Assembly: GCF_038561955.2 (NCBI RefSeq)
Contig: NZ_CP138333.2
Coordinates: forward strand, 2,356,001 to 2,420,000
DNA: 64,000 bases
Source of the DNA: Salinicoccus sp. Bachu38
Lineage (GTDB): Bacteria; Bacillota; Bacilli; Staphylococcales; Salinicoccaceae
Direction: 5' to 3'
Shown here: in pieces, positions 1 to 8,746 of the stretch
How positions within the stretch are numbered: the first letter of the stretch is position 1
Layout: every line of letters begins with the position of its first letter
Translations under genes and position numbers: made by a program
Notes under the pieces: model-generated
The model's database searches: none
What the model was told of the DNA's origin: nothing
What the model saw: only the letters and a program-made list of their open reading frames with translations

Positions 1-30
1 ATTTAGATAAGCGGTTACAAAATCCTTCAT
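1..30 (-). CDS. 5' end of a leftward gene, cut by the window edge
   Basis: Reading leftward, an ATG at 30-28 follows a strong GAGGAGG ribosome binding site with a 10-base spacer, and opens a frame of at least ten codons (MKDFVTAYLN) that runs off the window. The product cannot be identified from ten residues. The site and the open frame support a real gene start, but the rest is out of view. Confidence 0.45.
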   Translation of the reverse strand, partial: MKDFVTAYLN

Positions 31-301
31 GCACAAATTTCCTCCTCTTCGCTGGTTGATCACCCGACCTCGTGGTGGCAAGTTCCTTCATATATATTTA
101 TTCAGTTTAGGGTGAACACTTAAATATATTACAATCAAAATTCTGATATGTCTACAAGTTTTGAATTGTTTAACTACTCAACTAAAATGCACATTTTCCG
201 GATATTTATACCAATTACAAATGCTGTATATTGATAAGGAATCGTTAAAATGGGGCTTGAATATCATAAGGGAATCGTATAGAATATGAATGTAGCAATC
301 A
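31..301. other. Intergenic region between the divergent left-edge gene and tRNA-Ala
   Basis: No coding frame with a ribosome binding site is seen apart from the leader of the left-edge gene. The segment is AT-rich. The tRNA promoter lies at its right end. On the leftward strand a leader of roughly 100 bases precedes the left-edge ATG and contains a short GC-rich patch (about 62-82) that could fold, but it does not match a T-box or another riboswitch consensus that I recognise. Confidence 0.5.
257..285 (+). promoter_or_regulatory. Promoter of the tRNA-Ala gene
   Basis: A -35 TTGAAT (257-262), a 17-base spacer and a -10 TAGAAT (280-285) fit a housekeeping sigma-A promoter. The expected start point, about 7 bases downstream, falls roughly ten bases before the tRNA 5' end. 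Confidence 0.6.
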
Positions 302-374
302 GGGGCCATAGCTCAGCTGGGAGAGCGTTGCACTGGCAGTGCAAAGGTCAGGGGTTCGAGCCCCCTTGGTTCCA
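302..374 (+). tRNA. tRNA-Ala(GGC)
   Basis: The 73 bases fold into a full cloverleaf. The acceptor stem pairs GGGGCCA with TGGTTCC, with two G-U wobbles. The D arm contains GCTCAGCTGGGAGAGC. The anticodon stem TTGCA/TGCAA carries the loop CTGGCAG with anticodon GGC, which reads alanine codon GCC. The T arm is AGGGG-TTCGAGC-CCCCT. The CCA end is not encoded: the sequence continues TAAAG after discriminator A374. A promoter lies upstream and a hairpin terminator directly downstream, so it appears to be a single-gene unit. Confidence 0.95.
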
Positions 375-380
375 TAAAGC

Positions 381-416
381 AAACCGCACCTTCAATTATG
401 AAGGTGCGGTTTTTTG
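381..416 (+). terminator. Terminator after tRNA-Ala
   Basis: The arms AACCGCACCTTC and GAAGGTGCGGTT pair around a short AATTAT loop and are followed by a T run. It ends the tRNA unit. The leftward VOC gene stops at 423, so the same hairpin may serve it as well, although its T run on that strand is weaker. Confidence 0.85.
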
Positions 417-422
417 TGCGGG

Positions 423-806
423 CTATCCCCCATTCTCCATCACGGCAAAATAGTTCTCTTCATTATCTGCAAAGTTGAACGTCCTCTCGGATGAGAATGT
501 TTCAATCTCTCCGACCTTCACACCTTTCTCCGAGAGCTTTTCATGCAACCTGTCGAGGTCTTCCGTAAAGAACATGAGCGAAGGTGTGCCAAAGTTCAGT
601 TCCGGCGACAGTTTCTCGATGAGTTTCCTGTCATGCAGGATGATGCTGGTCTCCGCAGTCTCCGTCGGTTTGATTTCAATCCACTTCATATCGGCCCCTT
701 CCTCAGATTCGGAAGCGACTATAAATCCGAATTTCTCCGTCCAGAATTTCCGCGTCGCCTCCTGATCATTCACATAGAGCATGACTTCCCCAATCCTCGT
801 GAACAT
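423..806 (-). CDS. VOC-family (glyoxalase/dioxygenase fold) protein
   Basis: A protein of 127 residues with the single-module VOC pattern: it begins MFTRIGEVMLYVNDQEATRK, continues with FWTEKFGFIV, and ends with the strand FNFADNEENYFAVME that commonly closes the second beta-alpha-beta unit. The frame extends upstream, but the ATG at 806 has a clear AAAGGGGAGAGG site immediately before it, so the shorter form was chosen. VOC proteins of this size are usually small-molecule-binding or resistance-type proteins that act as dimers; the substrate cannot be told from the sequence. It is a single leftward gene ending just short of the tRNA terminator. The family call is fairly secure, the role open. 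Confidence 0.75.
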   Translation of the reverse strand: MFTRIGEVMLYVNDQEATRKFWTEKFGFIVASESEEGADMKWIEIKPTETAETSIILHDRKLIEKLSPELNFGTPSLMFFTEDLDRLHEKLSEKGVKVGEIETFSSERTFNFADNEENYFAVMENGG

Positions 807-996
807 CTGCCTCTCCCCTTTTGTTAGTGATTTGAAATGCCCCCATACTGCTCTGCCACCGCTTCCCATCACTTCTATATTACCCATGCGCCACTCAAAT
901 CATTCCCACACCTGAACGGAATTATCAGGCAAGTTAGAAATTTCATCCGATATACTATATAATTCTAACCATCCTAAAAATCGGAGCTGATAGCCA

Positions 997-2430
997 TTGG
1001 GTTGGTATATATTCTATTTCGTCCTCTATTTCATATTCATGCTGGGTATCGCAGCATTCTATTTCAGAAGAATTACAACGTATGAAGACTATCTGATCAG
1101 CAGCTGGAACACCGGCTTCTGGAAGATCACCGGCACCATCATCAGTACATTCTGCGGGGCGGCGGTCTTCATCGGCTGGGTCGGCCTCGGCTTCACGGTC
1201 GGGCTGTCGGGCTATTGGAAGTTCGCTTTCGTCGCCATCGTCTTCTCGCTGATCCTGATCCTTGTTTTCGCAAAACCGCTCAGACGCCAGCGCCTGATTA
1301 CGATGGCAGACCTCTTCACGGTCCGCTTCGGCGGCAAGGCGGGCATCGTCCCTTCCATACTGTCCGCCTTCATCTATTCCGTGCCGACGACGGCACTCCA
1401 GATGGTCGGCATGTCGACGGTATTCAATATCACGATGGGCGTCAGCCTGCCGATGGGCATATTCATTTCATTCGTCGTCATCCTCATATTCACCGTCATC
1501 GGCGGACTGCCGGCGACGATTCTGACGGATGCCATCCAGTCCATCATCATCATCATCGGTGTCGTTGTCCTCGCCATCGTCACTGTGGCACATGTCGGCG
1601 GATTCGGCGCCCTGTTTGAAGCGAGTGCACCGGAGTATCTGAGCATCGCGGGTCCTGAAGGCTACGGGGAAATTCTGCTCTACGCCTTGTCGGTCGGTCC
1701 ATTCTATCTGGTATGGCAGTCGACATGGCAGCGCATATTCGCAGCGAAGGATGAGACGGTCGCTGTCGGCGCCAATACGCTCGGCTTCGTCATCGCCGGA
1801 CTGATCTCCTTCCTGCCCTTCCTGATCGGCCTCGCTGCACGCCAGTTTGTGCCGCTCGACATGGATCCGGATCTTGTATTTTCATATGTGACGGACTTCC
1901 TGCTGGCAAGTCCGATCGGTGGACTGGTCTTCCTCGGACTGCTTGCTGCACTCATGACCGGTGCCACATCGTTCATCCTGCAGGGATCGAGCAACCTGAC
2001 GGTCGACTTCTACAGGAATTTCATCAATAAAAATGCCGGCGGCAAGCGTATGCTGTTCTTCTCGCGTGTATCCGTCCTGATCATCACGAGCCTCGCGTGC
2101 CTGTTCGCCTATACGGTGGAGGACATCGCAACGACCTACCAGTGGGCGCTGCGCCTGACGGCGACCGTCATCGTATTCCCCTTCCTTGCCGTCATGTTCT
2201 GGAAGCGCGTCACGAAGATGGGCGTATTCGTCAGCATGCTCGGCACCGCACTGCTCGTCCTTGCCTATCCGTTCCTGCCGATCGGCATGGATCACGCACT
2301 GTTCGGCTTCACTGTATCGATCGTACTGCTTGTCGGCGTGAGCCTCATGACGAAGCATGCACCATCGGAAACGGTACAGGCCGCCTATTTCGAAAAACTG
2401 CACAACCCTACATTGGAGGATAGACGATGA
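997..2430 (+). CDS. Sodium:solute symporter family transporter
   Basis: A 477-residue, strongly hydrophobic protein with the layout of the SSS family (PutP/PanF type): a first helix at the very N-terminus, then the FRRITTYEDYLISSWNTGFW segment, and about 13 predicted membrane spans. It should import a small solute with sodium. The start is TTG at 997, ten bases after a GGAG site; an internal ATG would delete the first helix. The stop overlaps the amidohydrolase start by four bases (ATGA), so the two are translationally coupled. The substrate is unknown, though the partner enzyme suggests an amide or related amino compound. A possible -10 (TATAAT, 958-963) lies upstream without a convincing -35. 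Confidence 0.85.
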   Translation: MGWYIFYFVLYFIFMLGIAAFYFRRITTYEDYLISSWNTGFWKITGTIISTFCGAAVFIGWVGLGFTVGLSGYWKFAFVAIVFSLILILVFAKPLRRQRLITMADLFTVRFGGKAGIVPSILSAFIYSVPTTALQMVGMSTVFNITMGVSLPMGIFISFVVILIFTVIGGLPATILTDAIQSIIIIIGVVVLAIVTVAHVGGFGALFEASAPEYLSIAGPEGYGEILLYALSVGPFYLVWQSTWQRIFAAKDETVAVGANTLGFVIAGLISFLPFLIGLAARQFVPLDMDPDLVFSYVTDFLLASPIGGLVFLGLLAALMTGATSFILQGSSNLTVDFYRNFINKNAGGKRMLFFSRVSVLIITSLACLFAYTVEDIATTYQWALRLTATVIVFPFLAVMFWKRVTKMGVFVSMLGTALLVLAYPFLPIGMDHALFGFTVSIVLLVGVSLMTKHAPSETVQAAYFEKLHNPTLEDRR

Positions 2431-4031
2431 ATACACTATTGATTAAAAATGCAAACATCATCGATATGGTGTTCGACACCCCATACTTCGGGGACATTCT
2501 GATCGAAGACGGAAAGATCGTGCATATCGATGAGGAGATCGCCGCGGGCGAGGAGGATGTGCTGGATGCAGAAGGCCGCTTCGTCCTGCCCGGCTTCATC
2601 GATACACACAGCCACCTGCTGCTTTACGGACTGTATAAATCGCTTGTCGACCTGACACCCGAGGCGGTGAAGAATGTATCGGACATACAGGCGGCGCTCA
2701 AAGCCCGTGTGGCGGAGACGTCAGCCGGCGAATGGGTCGTCGGCCATGGCTACAGCGAAATTGAGCTCGAGGAGGATCGCCATATTACGATAGAAGAGCT
2801 CGATGCGGTCTCCACGGAGCATCCGATCTATATCCGGCACAGTTCCGCCCATATGGGGGTCGCGAACTCCAGAGCCTTGGAAATTGCAGGCATCACAAAG
2901 GATACGCCGGATCCCGCCGGCGGTTATTTCGCACGGACGGATGGAAAGCTGAACGGCCTCCTATTCGAGCTGCCTGCAGTGGAGGTACTCCTCCCCCACC
3001 TGCCGAAGCCCACAAAGGAAGAAATGATCCGGGCGCTCGAGGCGGCGGAAGCGGACTACATCGAACGGGGCATCACCACCGCAACCGAAGCATGCGTCGG
3101 CCTCGCCCATGGGGCGGACGACTATGATGCCTTCACCGCCTACATCCGGCAGGACAACGAGCTGAAGCTCCGGCTGATGATCGACTATCATCTGCTGATG
3201 GACTCGGAGGCGCTCAAGGGACTTTCATTTTCGGAATTAAAGGAAAGGATAGAGGCACTGTCTGGTGGCCAGTGTACACTGGATAGCGCGAAGTTCTTCC
3301 AGGACGGTTCCATCCAGATCAACACCGCTGCACTGACCAGGGACTATCATAATGTGGCGGACAAAAGCCACATCATCATTCCCCAGGAGAAGCTCGAAGC
3401 ACTGTACCTGGATTTCGCCGGGCGGGGCTATCCGCTCACGACCCACGGCAATGGGGACGCGGCGATCAAATCCATCATCGAAGCCTACAGCAAGGTCGAT
3501 GCATTGCCGGAGTACGGTGCGGTGAAACGCATAGAACATATCCAGACAGGGGAATATGGGGATATAGAGGCGATGAAGGCGCATAACATCGACGGTTCAT
3601 TCTTCACGAACCACATCTACTATTTCGGAGACAAGCACTACGAGCAGTTCCTTGGACCGGAACGTGCCGAGAAAATGGACCCGGCACGCTGGGCGGAAGA
3701 TCTCGGCGTGCTCTATACACTCCACTCCGACTGTCCGGTGACGCCGATCTCACCGCTCGACACCATACGCATCGCGTGTGACCGCGAGACGAAGAGCGGC
3801 AGGGTACTCGGTGAGGACATGAAGCTGACGCGCTTCGAGGCACTGAAGGCCATGACCGTCAGCGGTGCGAAGCTCAACCGCACGGAGGACCGGAATGGCA
3901 CCATCGATATCGGCAAGGATGCCGACCTCATCATACTCGATGAAAACCCGTTGGATACGGATATCGTGCTGACAGACCAGCTCATCCATTACACATTCAT
4001 CGATGGCCGGATGGTCTACAGAAAATCATAG
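2427..4031 (+). CDS. Amidohydrolase, YtcJ/NfdA-like
   Basis: A 534-residue metal-dependent hydrolase of the amidohydrolase superfamily. An N-terminal beta domain (to about residue 50) leads into LPGFIDTHSHLL, which carries the first metal-binding HxH. Further motifs are YIRHSSAHMGVANS, LTTHGNGDAAIKS, the late LHSDCPVTPISPLDT containing the catalytic Asp region, and the C-terminal ADLIILDENPL strand typical of the family. Length and motif order match YtcJ and N-substituted formamide deformylase. It probably hydrolyses a C-N bond in a compound brought in by the upstream symporter. The start follows GGAGG with 7 bases of spacing and overlaps the symporter stop. The exact substrate is not predictable. 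Confidence 0.85.
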   Translation: MNTLLIKNANIIDMVFDTPYFGDILIEDGKIVHIDEEIAAGEEDVLDAEGRFVLPGFIDTHSHLLLYGLYKSLVDLTPEAVKNVSDIQAALKARVAETSAGEWVVGHGYSEIELEEDRHITIEELDAVSTEHPIYIRHSSAHMGVANSRALEIAGITKDTPDPAGGYFARTDGKLNGLLFELPAVEVLLPHLPKPTKEEMIRALEAAEADYIERGITTATEACVGLAHGADDYDAFTAYIRQDNELKLRLMIDYHLLMDSEALKGLSFSELKERIEALSGGQCTLDSAKFFQDGSIQINTAALTRDYHNVADKSHIIIPQEKLEALYLDFAGRGYPLTTHGNGDAAIKSIIEAYSKVDALPEYGAVKRIEHIQTGEYGDIEAMKAHNIDGSFFTNHIYYFGDKHYEQFLGPERAEKMDPARWAEDLGVLYTLHSDCPVTPISPLDTIRIACDRETKSGRVLGEDMKLTRFEALKAMTVSGAKLNRTEDRNGTIDIGKDADLIILDENPLDTDIVLTDQLIHYTFIDGRMVYRKS

Positions 4032-4069
4032 GATGTACTATAGGGAAATAGAACAAGGGGGATTTATAC

Positions 4070-5281
4070 ATGGACACATTGATTTCACCTGACGAGACGT
4101 GGCTGTTATGGGCATTTCTCGTTGGTTGGGCAGCAGCGTCGATCTACCTGGAACAGCGCTTCGAATGGGCTTCCAAACTCTCCGGAGCCATCGTCGCACT
4201 GGTCGGGGCGATGATCCTGGCGAACACCGGTGTCATCCCCATCGAGTCACCGGTCTATGATGCGGTATGGAGCTATGTCGTGCCCCTCTCCATCCCGCTG
4301 CTCCTGTTCCAGTCGAACATACTTAAGATCTGGCATGAGAGCGGCCGGCTGCTGATCATCTTCCTGATCAGCGCCATCGGTACCGTCGCCGGTGCCATCG
4401 TTTCATTTACATTATTGAAGGATCTGATTCCCGGACTGCCGCATATCGCAGCGATGATTTCAGGATCATACACCGGCGGCAGCGTGAACTTTGCCGCCTT
4501 GGCGACGCGGTTCGATGTACCCGGCGAGACGGTATCCTCTGCAGTCGTTGCAGACAACCTGCTGATGGCCGTCTATTTCCTCGTACTCATCGCCCTCCCG
4601 GCTTTCGGATTCTTCAGGAAAAGATTCGGGACGCCGCACATCGATGAAGTCGAATCCCGGGATGAAGTGGACAAGACGGCCGCCGCTTCCTACTGGAAGC
4701 GCAAGGAGATTTCATTGAACGATATCGCGCTCGCTGTCGGAACTTCATTCGTCATCGTCGCGGTATCCTTCAAGCTCGCCGAGACCTTCAGCAACCTGAT
4801 CCCGGAGGATGCGAACATCTTCCTGACGATCCTCCGGGCGATCATCGGGGACAACTACCTGATGCTGACGACATTGACACTGCTGCTCGTCACACTCATA
4901 CCGAAGTATTTCGAACGGATCAACGGTGCACAGGAAATCGGTACATTCCTGATCTACATCTTCTTCGTCGTCATCGGGGTGCCCGCTTCCATTCCATTGA
5001 TCATCCAGAACGCACCCCTCATCCTTCTGTTTGCGGCCATCATCGTATTCATCAACATGCTTGTGTCGTTCTCGCTCGGGAAACTGTTCAAGTTCGATCT
5101 CGAAGAAATCATCCTCTCCAGCAACGCCAATATCGGCGGTCCGACGACGGCCGCCGCCATGGCCATCTCCCGGGGTTGGACGAAACTTGTCGGTCCGATC
5201 CTGATCGTCGGTACACTCGGATATATCATCGGCAACTATATCGGGACCGCACTCGGCTTCTGGTTCAGCAGCATGATATAG
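4070..5281 (+). CDS. DUF819 (YjcL-like) integral membrane protein
   Basis: A 403-residue membrane protein with about ten hydrophobic spans. Recognisable DUF819 stretches include PLSIPLLLFQSNILKIWHES, MISGSYTGGSVNFAAL and SSNANIGGPTTAAAMA. The two-fold GG-containing segments resemble those in secondary transporters, and some DUF819 members are discussed as carriers. It has its own RBS (AAGGGGGATTTATAC before ATG) 38 bases after the amidohydrolase, and there is no terminator between them, so it is the third gene of the operon. It may export a reaction product or provide a second import route; that is inference from position only. Confidence 0.85.
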   Translation: MDTLISPDETWLLWAFLVGWAAASIYLEQRFEWASKLSGAIVALVGAMILANTGVIPIESPVYDAVWSYVVPLSIPLLLFQSNILKIWHESGRLLIIFLISAIGTVAGAIVSFTLLKDLIPGLPHIAAMISGSYTGGSVNFAALATRFDVPGETVSSAVVADNLLMAVYFLVLIALPAFGFFRKRFGTPHIDEVESRDEVDKTAAASYWKRKEISLNDIALAVGTSFVIVAVSFKLAETFSNLIPEDANIFLTILRAIIGDNYLMLTTLTLLLVTLIPKYFERINGAQEIGTFLIYIFFVVIGVPASIPLIIQNAPLILLFAAIIVFINMLVSFSLGKLFKFDLEEIILSSNANIGGPTTAAAMAISRGWTKLVGPILIVGTLGYIIGNYIGTALGFWFSSMI

Positions 5282-5349
5282 GGGAAGTTGGGCGGTTTGA
5301 TTGTCACTCGTGACATCAGCCAGTGACGATTAACCTGATAAAACAGACA

Positions 5350-5388
5350 AGAGGTGGGAAATCATCATCGATTTCCCACCTTCTTTTT
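5350..5388. terminator. Bidirectional terminator between convergent genes
   Basis: AGGTGGGAAAT (5352-5362) pairs with ATTTCCCACCT (5371-5381). The rightward strand continues TCTTTTTAT. It ends the DUF819 operon and lies against the stop of the leftward MetE-like gene. Confidence 0.85.
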
Positions 5389-6529
5389 ATTTGTCCCAGA
5401 CTTCTTCTGCGACTTCACGCACGAGGCGCAGTTTATTCCACTGCTCTTCTTCGGTCAGGAGGTTGCCCTCTTCGGTAGAGGCGAATCCGCATTGCGGGCT
5501 GACGCATAGCCGTTCGATCGGCACGTACTTGGAGGCTTCCTCTATGCGCGCCTTGATTTCTTCTTTGTCTTCGAGCTCTGCGACTTTGGAGGAGAAGAGG
5601 CCGAGGACCACGTGTTTGTCTTCGCTGACATTAACCAGCGACTCGAAACCGCCCGAACGCTCGGTATCGAATTCCAGATAGTAGGCGTCCACTTTCTCAT
5701 CGCCGAAAAGGATTTCAGCCACAGTATCATAGGCACCGGAAGAGGCCCATGTGGAATGGTAGTTCCCGCGGCACACATGTGTCGTGATGGCGAGGTCTTC
5801 CGGATGCCCTTCGATTGCCTTGTTGTTGAGGGAGACGTAAAGTCTGCTCAGGCTTTCCACCGTTTCATCCGTATTCTTGCTTGCCCAGTCCCAGTAGCCT
5901 TCATCCACCAGCATGCCCCACGTGCAGTCATCAAGCTGGACGCTGCGGCAACCGGCTTCATACAGTTCACTGATGACTGTCTGATAGGCTGAGGCAATAT
6001 CTTCAATCAATTCATCCGCATCCGCATAGATCGCTTTCGTCGTTTCTACATTTTCCGGGCGCTGCAGTTCGGCAAAGAACTGTGCCGGTGCCGGAAGGGT
6101 CTGTCTCGCGATTACCTCCTCATCCGCAAACTGCTGGATGAACTTGAAATGCTCGACGAATGGATGGTTCCCGCCGCTGATTTTCCCTGTCAGCCGGGCG
6201 GATTCTGCACGTGTCTCTTCGTGTTCGAATTTATATCCATTATCCACATCCACCTTCTCCGCGCCGTTCAGGCCCCACATGAAATCGAGGTGCCACCAGG
6301 AACGGCGGAATTCACCGTCTGTGATCGCCTTGAGCCCGAGCTTCTTCTGCTTTTCCACAAGATCGTGGATTGCTTCGTCTTCAATCAGAGTCAATTCCTC
6401 GCGTGTGAGCCTGTCCTCCTGATACGCTTTCCGTGCCACTTTCAATGTCGCCGGTCTCAGGAAACTGCCTACATTATCAAACCTGAAAGGTGTTTCCTTA
6501 CGTGTGCCCACTTTATTGATTACTGCCAT
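5387..6529 (-). CDS. MetE-like methyltransferase (YxjG/YxjH type)
   Basis: A 380-residue protein corresponding to the catalytic C-terminal half of cobalamin-independent methionine synthase, as in the stand-alone YxjG/YxjH proteins. It starts MAVINKVGTRKETPFRFDNV, contains RPATLK, and carries the zinc motif THVCRGNYHSTW (His and Cys) with a distal Cys in SPQCGFAS. The family transfers a methyl group to homocysteine or a related thiol to form methionine. The long N-terminal folate domain of MetE is absent. The ATG at 6529 is preceded by AGGGAG with 9 bases of spacing; a longer frame upstream lacks such a site. A palindrome resembling the Firmicute MET-box lies at 6619-6635. Confidence 0.85.
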   Translation of the reverse strand: MAVINKVGTRKETPFRFDNVGSFLRPATLKVARKAYQEDRLTREELTLIEDEAIHDLVEKQKKLGLKAITDGEFRRSWWHLDFMWGLNGAEKVDVDNGYKFEHEETRAESARLTGKISGGNHPFVEHFKFIQQFADEEVIARQTLPAPAQFFAELQRPENVETTKAIYADADELIEDIASAYQTVISELYEAGCRSVQLDDCTWGMLVDEGYWDWASKNTDETVESLSRLYVSLNNKAIEGHPEDLAITTHVCRGNYHSTWASSGAYDTVAEILFGDEKVDAYYLEFDTERSGGFESLVNVSEDKHVVLGLFSSKVAELEDKEEIKARIEEASKYVPIERLCVSPQCGFASTEEGNLLTEEEQWNKLRLVREVAEEVWDK

Positions 6530-6618
6530 CCTCAACCACTCCCTGATACGTTTATTTGATAGCTTCATGTTAGCATGACGGAGCTGATATAAGATAACTG
6601 ATAATTTTCATGGTTGGC

Positions 6619-6635
6619 TATAGCTTTTGGCTATG
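6619..6635. promoter_or_regulatory. Possible MET-box-like LysR operator
   Basis: TATAG (6619-6623), seven bases, then CTATG (6631-6635) give a 17-base imperfect palindrome. The MtaR/CmbR MET-box described in streptococci has TATAG and CTATA arms with the same 7-base spacing. It lies 89 bases upstream of the MetE-like start. The match covers 9 of 10 arm positions; function is inferred. Confidence 0.35.
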
Positions 6636-6707
6636 CACGCTTCAAATTTTCTCCCCCTCCTCCCAGCTTTGGAAGAGATGGCCTATTCTTCATATCCTGC
6701 TTCACCA

Positions 6708-6750
6708 TAAAAAAATGCGGTGGATGACTTCTTCAGTCATCCACCGCATT
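6708..6750 (-). terminator. Terminator of rocA
   Basis: AATGCGGTGGATGACT (6714-6729) pairs perfectly with AGTCATCCACCGCATT (6735-6750) around a 5-base loop. On the leftward strand it is followed by a run of seven T. It lies 24 bases after the rocA stop. Confidence 0.9.
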
Positions 6751-6773
6751 AAAATTCCATTCGCATCAATATT

Positions 6774-8318
6774 CTAGAACATCTCTGATACGACTTTCTG
6801 TTCGAGGAAATTCAGAAGATAGTCCGGGCTGCCGGTCTTCTGGTCGGAACCAGACATCTTGAAGCCGCCGAACGGGTGATAGCCGACTACAGCCGCGGTA
6901 CAGCCGCGGTTCAGATACAGGTTGCCGACGTTGAACTTGCGGCACGCCAGATTCCAGTGTTCACGTGTATTCGTGATGACTGCACCTGTCAGTCCATACT
7001 CGGTGTTGTTGGCAATCTTCAGCATCTCATCGAAGTCTTCCGCTTTTGCGAATGCCACGACCGGCCCGAATATCTCTTCCTGCATGATACGTGCTTGCGG
7101 GTCCAGGTCTGCAAATATCGTCGGGTTGATGAAGTACCCTTTGGAGTCGTCGGTTTCTCCTCCAATTTTCAATTCGCCTTCCTCTTTGCCGATTTCGATA
7201 TAGTCCTTGATCATGTCGAACTGCTTCTGGCTGATCACCGGCCCCATGTAGGTTTCATCTACAGGGTCCCCGATTGTCAGTTCCTTCGTCAGTTCAATGG
7301 ATTTTTCCAGCACTTCATCGTAGACATCCTTGTGGATGACTGCACGGGAGCCGGCGGAACATTTCTGACCTGAGAATCCGAAAGCGGAATTGACGATTGC
7401 ATCTGCTGCGAGATCGAGGTCCGCATCCTTATCAACGATGATCGTGTCCTTGCCGCCCATTTCCGTGATGACCCTTTTAAGGAACGTCTGGCCTTCCTGG
7501 ACTTCAGCTGCCCGTTTGTTGATGCGTAGGCCGGTCGCTTTGGAGCCGGTGAACGTAATGAAGTGGGTCTTATGGTGATCGACCATATAATCCCCGATGA
7601 CACCTGCATCACCTGTAACGAAGTTGACGACACCTTTCGGCACGCCTGCTTCCTCAAGCACTTCCATCAGCTTATAGGCAATCAGTGGTGTGCCTTCCGC
7701 CGGTTTCAGCAGTACGGTGTTCCCTGCAATGATCGGTGCCACAGTGGTTCCCGTCATGATCGCAAATGGGAAGTTCCATGGTGTAATCGTGACACCCGGC
7801 CCCATCGGCTGGTAGAAGTATTTGTTCTGCTCGCCTTCACGGTCAAGTGTCGGTTTGCCGTCTGCCAATTCCATCATGGATCTGGCATAGTATTCGATGA
7901 AGTCGATGCCTTCATTGGTATCGCCATCGGCCTCGTTCCATGGTTTACCCGCTTCATATACCATCAGTGCCGAGAACTCATGCTTCCTGCGCCTGATGAT
8001 GGCCGCCACTCTGATGAGCAGCTCTGCACGGTCTTTCGGGTCCCATGCACTCCATGATTCGAATGCTTCTTCCGCAGCTTCCATCGCCTGATCGATATGC
8101 TCGGTCGTCGCTTTTGAAACATGTCCGACGACCTCGTCCTTATTCGACGGATTGTACGAAGTGATCTGGTCCTCCGTCTCTATATGTTCACCGCCGATGA
8201 TGAGCGGACGTTTGACACCAAAATCATTTTTGACCTGTTCCAGGGCATCCCTGAACGCCTTCTTATTCTCTTCTTTTGTAAAGTCTGTAGCTGGTTCTGC
8301 ACGATACGGTTGTACCAT
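6774..8318 (-). CDS. rocA: L-glutamate gamma-semialdehyde (1-pyrroline-5-carboxylate) dehydrogenase
   Basis: A 514-residue aldehyde dehydrogenase of the RocA/PruA group, the final step of proline and arginine breakdown: glutamate semialdehyde plus NAD gives glutamate. Family features are the N-terminal [49 protein letters not shown], the general-base region [14 protein letters not shown], and the catalytic cysteine in [13 protein letters not shown]. Length equals the usual 515 residues. The RBS is a GAAGGAGGAAG-type site just before the ATG. It stands alone between its own terminator and a 400-base leader that contains a cre-like site. No proline dehydrogenase or arginase is in the window. 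Confidence 0.93.
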   Translation of the reverse strand: MVQPYRAEPATDFTKEENKKAFRDALEQVKNDFGVKRPLIIGGEHIETEDQITSYNPSNKDEVVGHVSKATTEHIDQAMEAAEEAFESWSAWDPKDRAELLIRVAAIIRRRKHEFSALMVYEAGKPWNEADGDTNEGIDFIEYYARSMMELADGKPTLDREGEQNKYFYQPMGPGVTITPWNFPFAIMTGTTVAPIIAGNTVLLKPAEGTPLIAYKLMEVLEEAGVPKGVVNFVTGDAGVIGDYMVDHHKTHFITFTGSKATGLRINKRAAEVQEGQTFLKRVITEMGGKDTIIVDKDADLDLAADAIVNSAFGFSGQKCSAGSRAVIHKDVYDEVLEKSIELTKELTIGDPVDETYMGPVISQKQFDMIKDYIEIGKEEGELKIGGETDDSKGYFINPTIFADLDPQARIMQEEIFGPVVAFAKAEDFDEMLKIANNTEYGLTGAVITNTREHWNLACRKFNVGNLYLNRGCTAAVVGYHPFGGFKMSGSDQKTGSPDYLLNFLEQKVVSEMF

Positions 8319-8746
8319 TGAATACTTCCTCCTTCATTTCACTTAATTGGATATTGAGATGATCACACTCCAAAAAAACGCTTTCATATGGAAGCGTCAG
8401 GAATACGATCAGAGTAGTGACCCTTCATAATGAATTTTATCTTATTTTTCAGGCAATTTAAAGCCTGACGGTCTATCAGCCCTTTTCCCCGGATTCCTCC
8501 TCCTAAAACTTACAAGTCAGCTCCATTCAACATGACCATTCGTATATTCAGATCCTCCATGAAAACAGGATGAATTTGAAAGGCATCCCGCTTCTGCACT
8601 TTCAAAAGCTCACTTACGTGATGCAAGCGGCTTGGAATAAATACTATTCACTTCTGCAAAAACGGTGACACTTTGGAAATATCCATTGATTTTGGAATTT
8701 TTTTGAAGTACGTTGGAATCCAACAAACTAAAGGAGATGTATTTTG
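8319..8746. other. 428-base divergent intergenic region, rocA / secreted-protein gene
   Basis: No supported gene is seen. It holds the cre/hairpin at 8373-8398; a perfect inverted repeat TCAGGC-N8-GCCTGA at 8449-8468; a weak leftward promoter candidate beside it; and four direct copies of TTGGAA at 8632, 8673, 8692 and 8713, spaced 41, 19 and 21 bases, leading into the rightward gene. No convincing -35/-10 pair is visible for the rightward gene. Confidence 0.5.
8373..8398 (-). promoter_or_regulatory. cre-like site overlapping a hairpin with a T run in the rocA leader
   Basis: Read leftward, TGAAAGCGTTTTTT matches the CcpA cre consensus at 12 of 14 positions; only the final CA is missing. The same bases form arms ACGCTT (8379-8384) and AAGCGT (8393-8398), and the leftward strand continues with seven T, so it could equally be a weak intrinsic terminator about 55 bases before the rocA start. 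Confidence 0.4.

Noticed and set aside
9-22. cre-like TGTAACCGCTTAT at the left edge
   Set aside because: It lies within the first codons of the left-edge gene and lacks the conserved C near its end; probably chance.
31-130. Possible T-box or other riboswitch in the leader of the left-edge gene
   Set aside because: A GC-rich patch and a CCACCACG stretch suggested it, but neither the T-box core nor another consensus could be matched.
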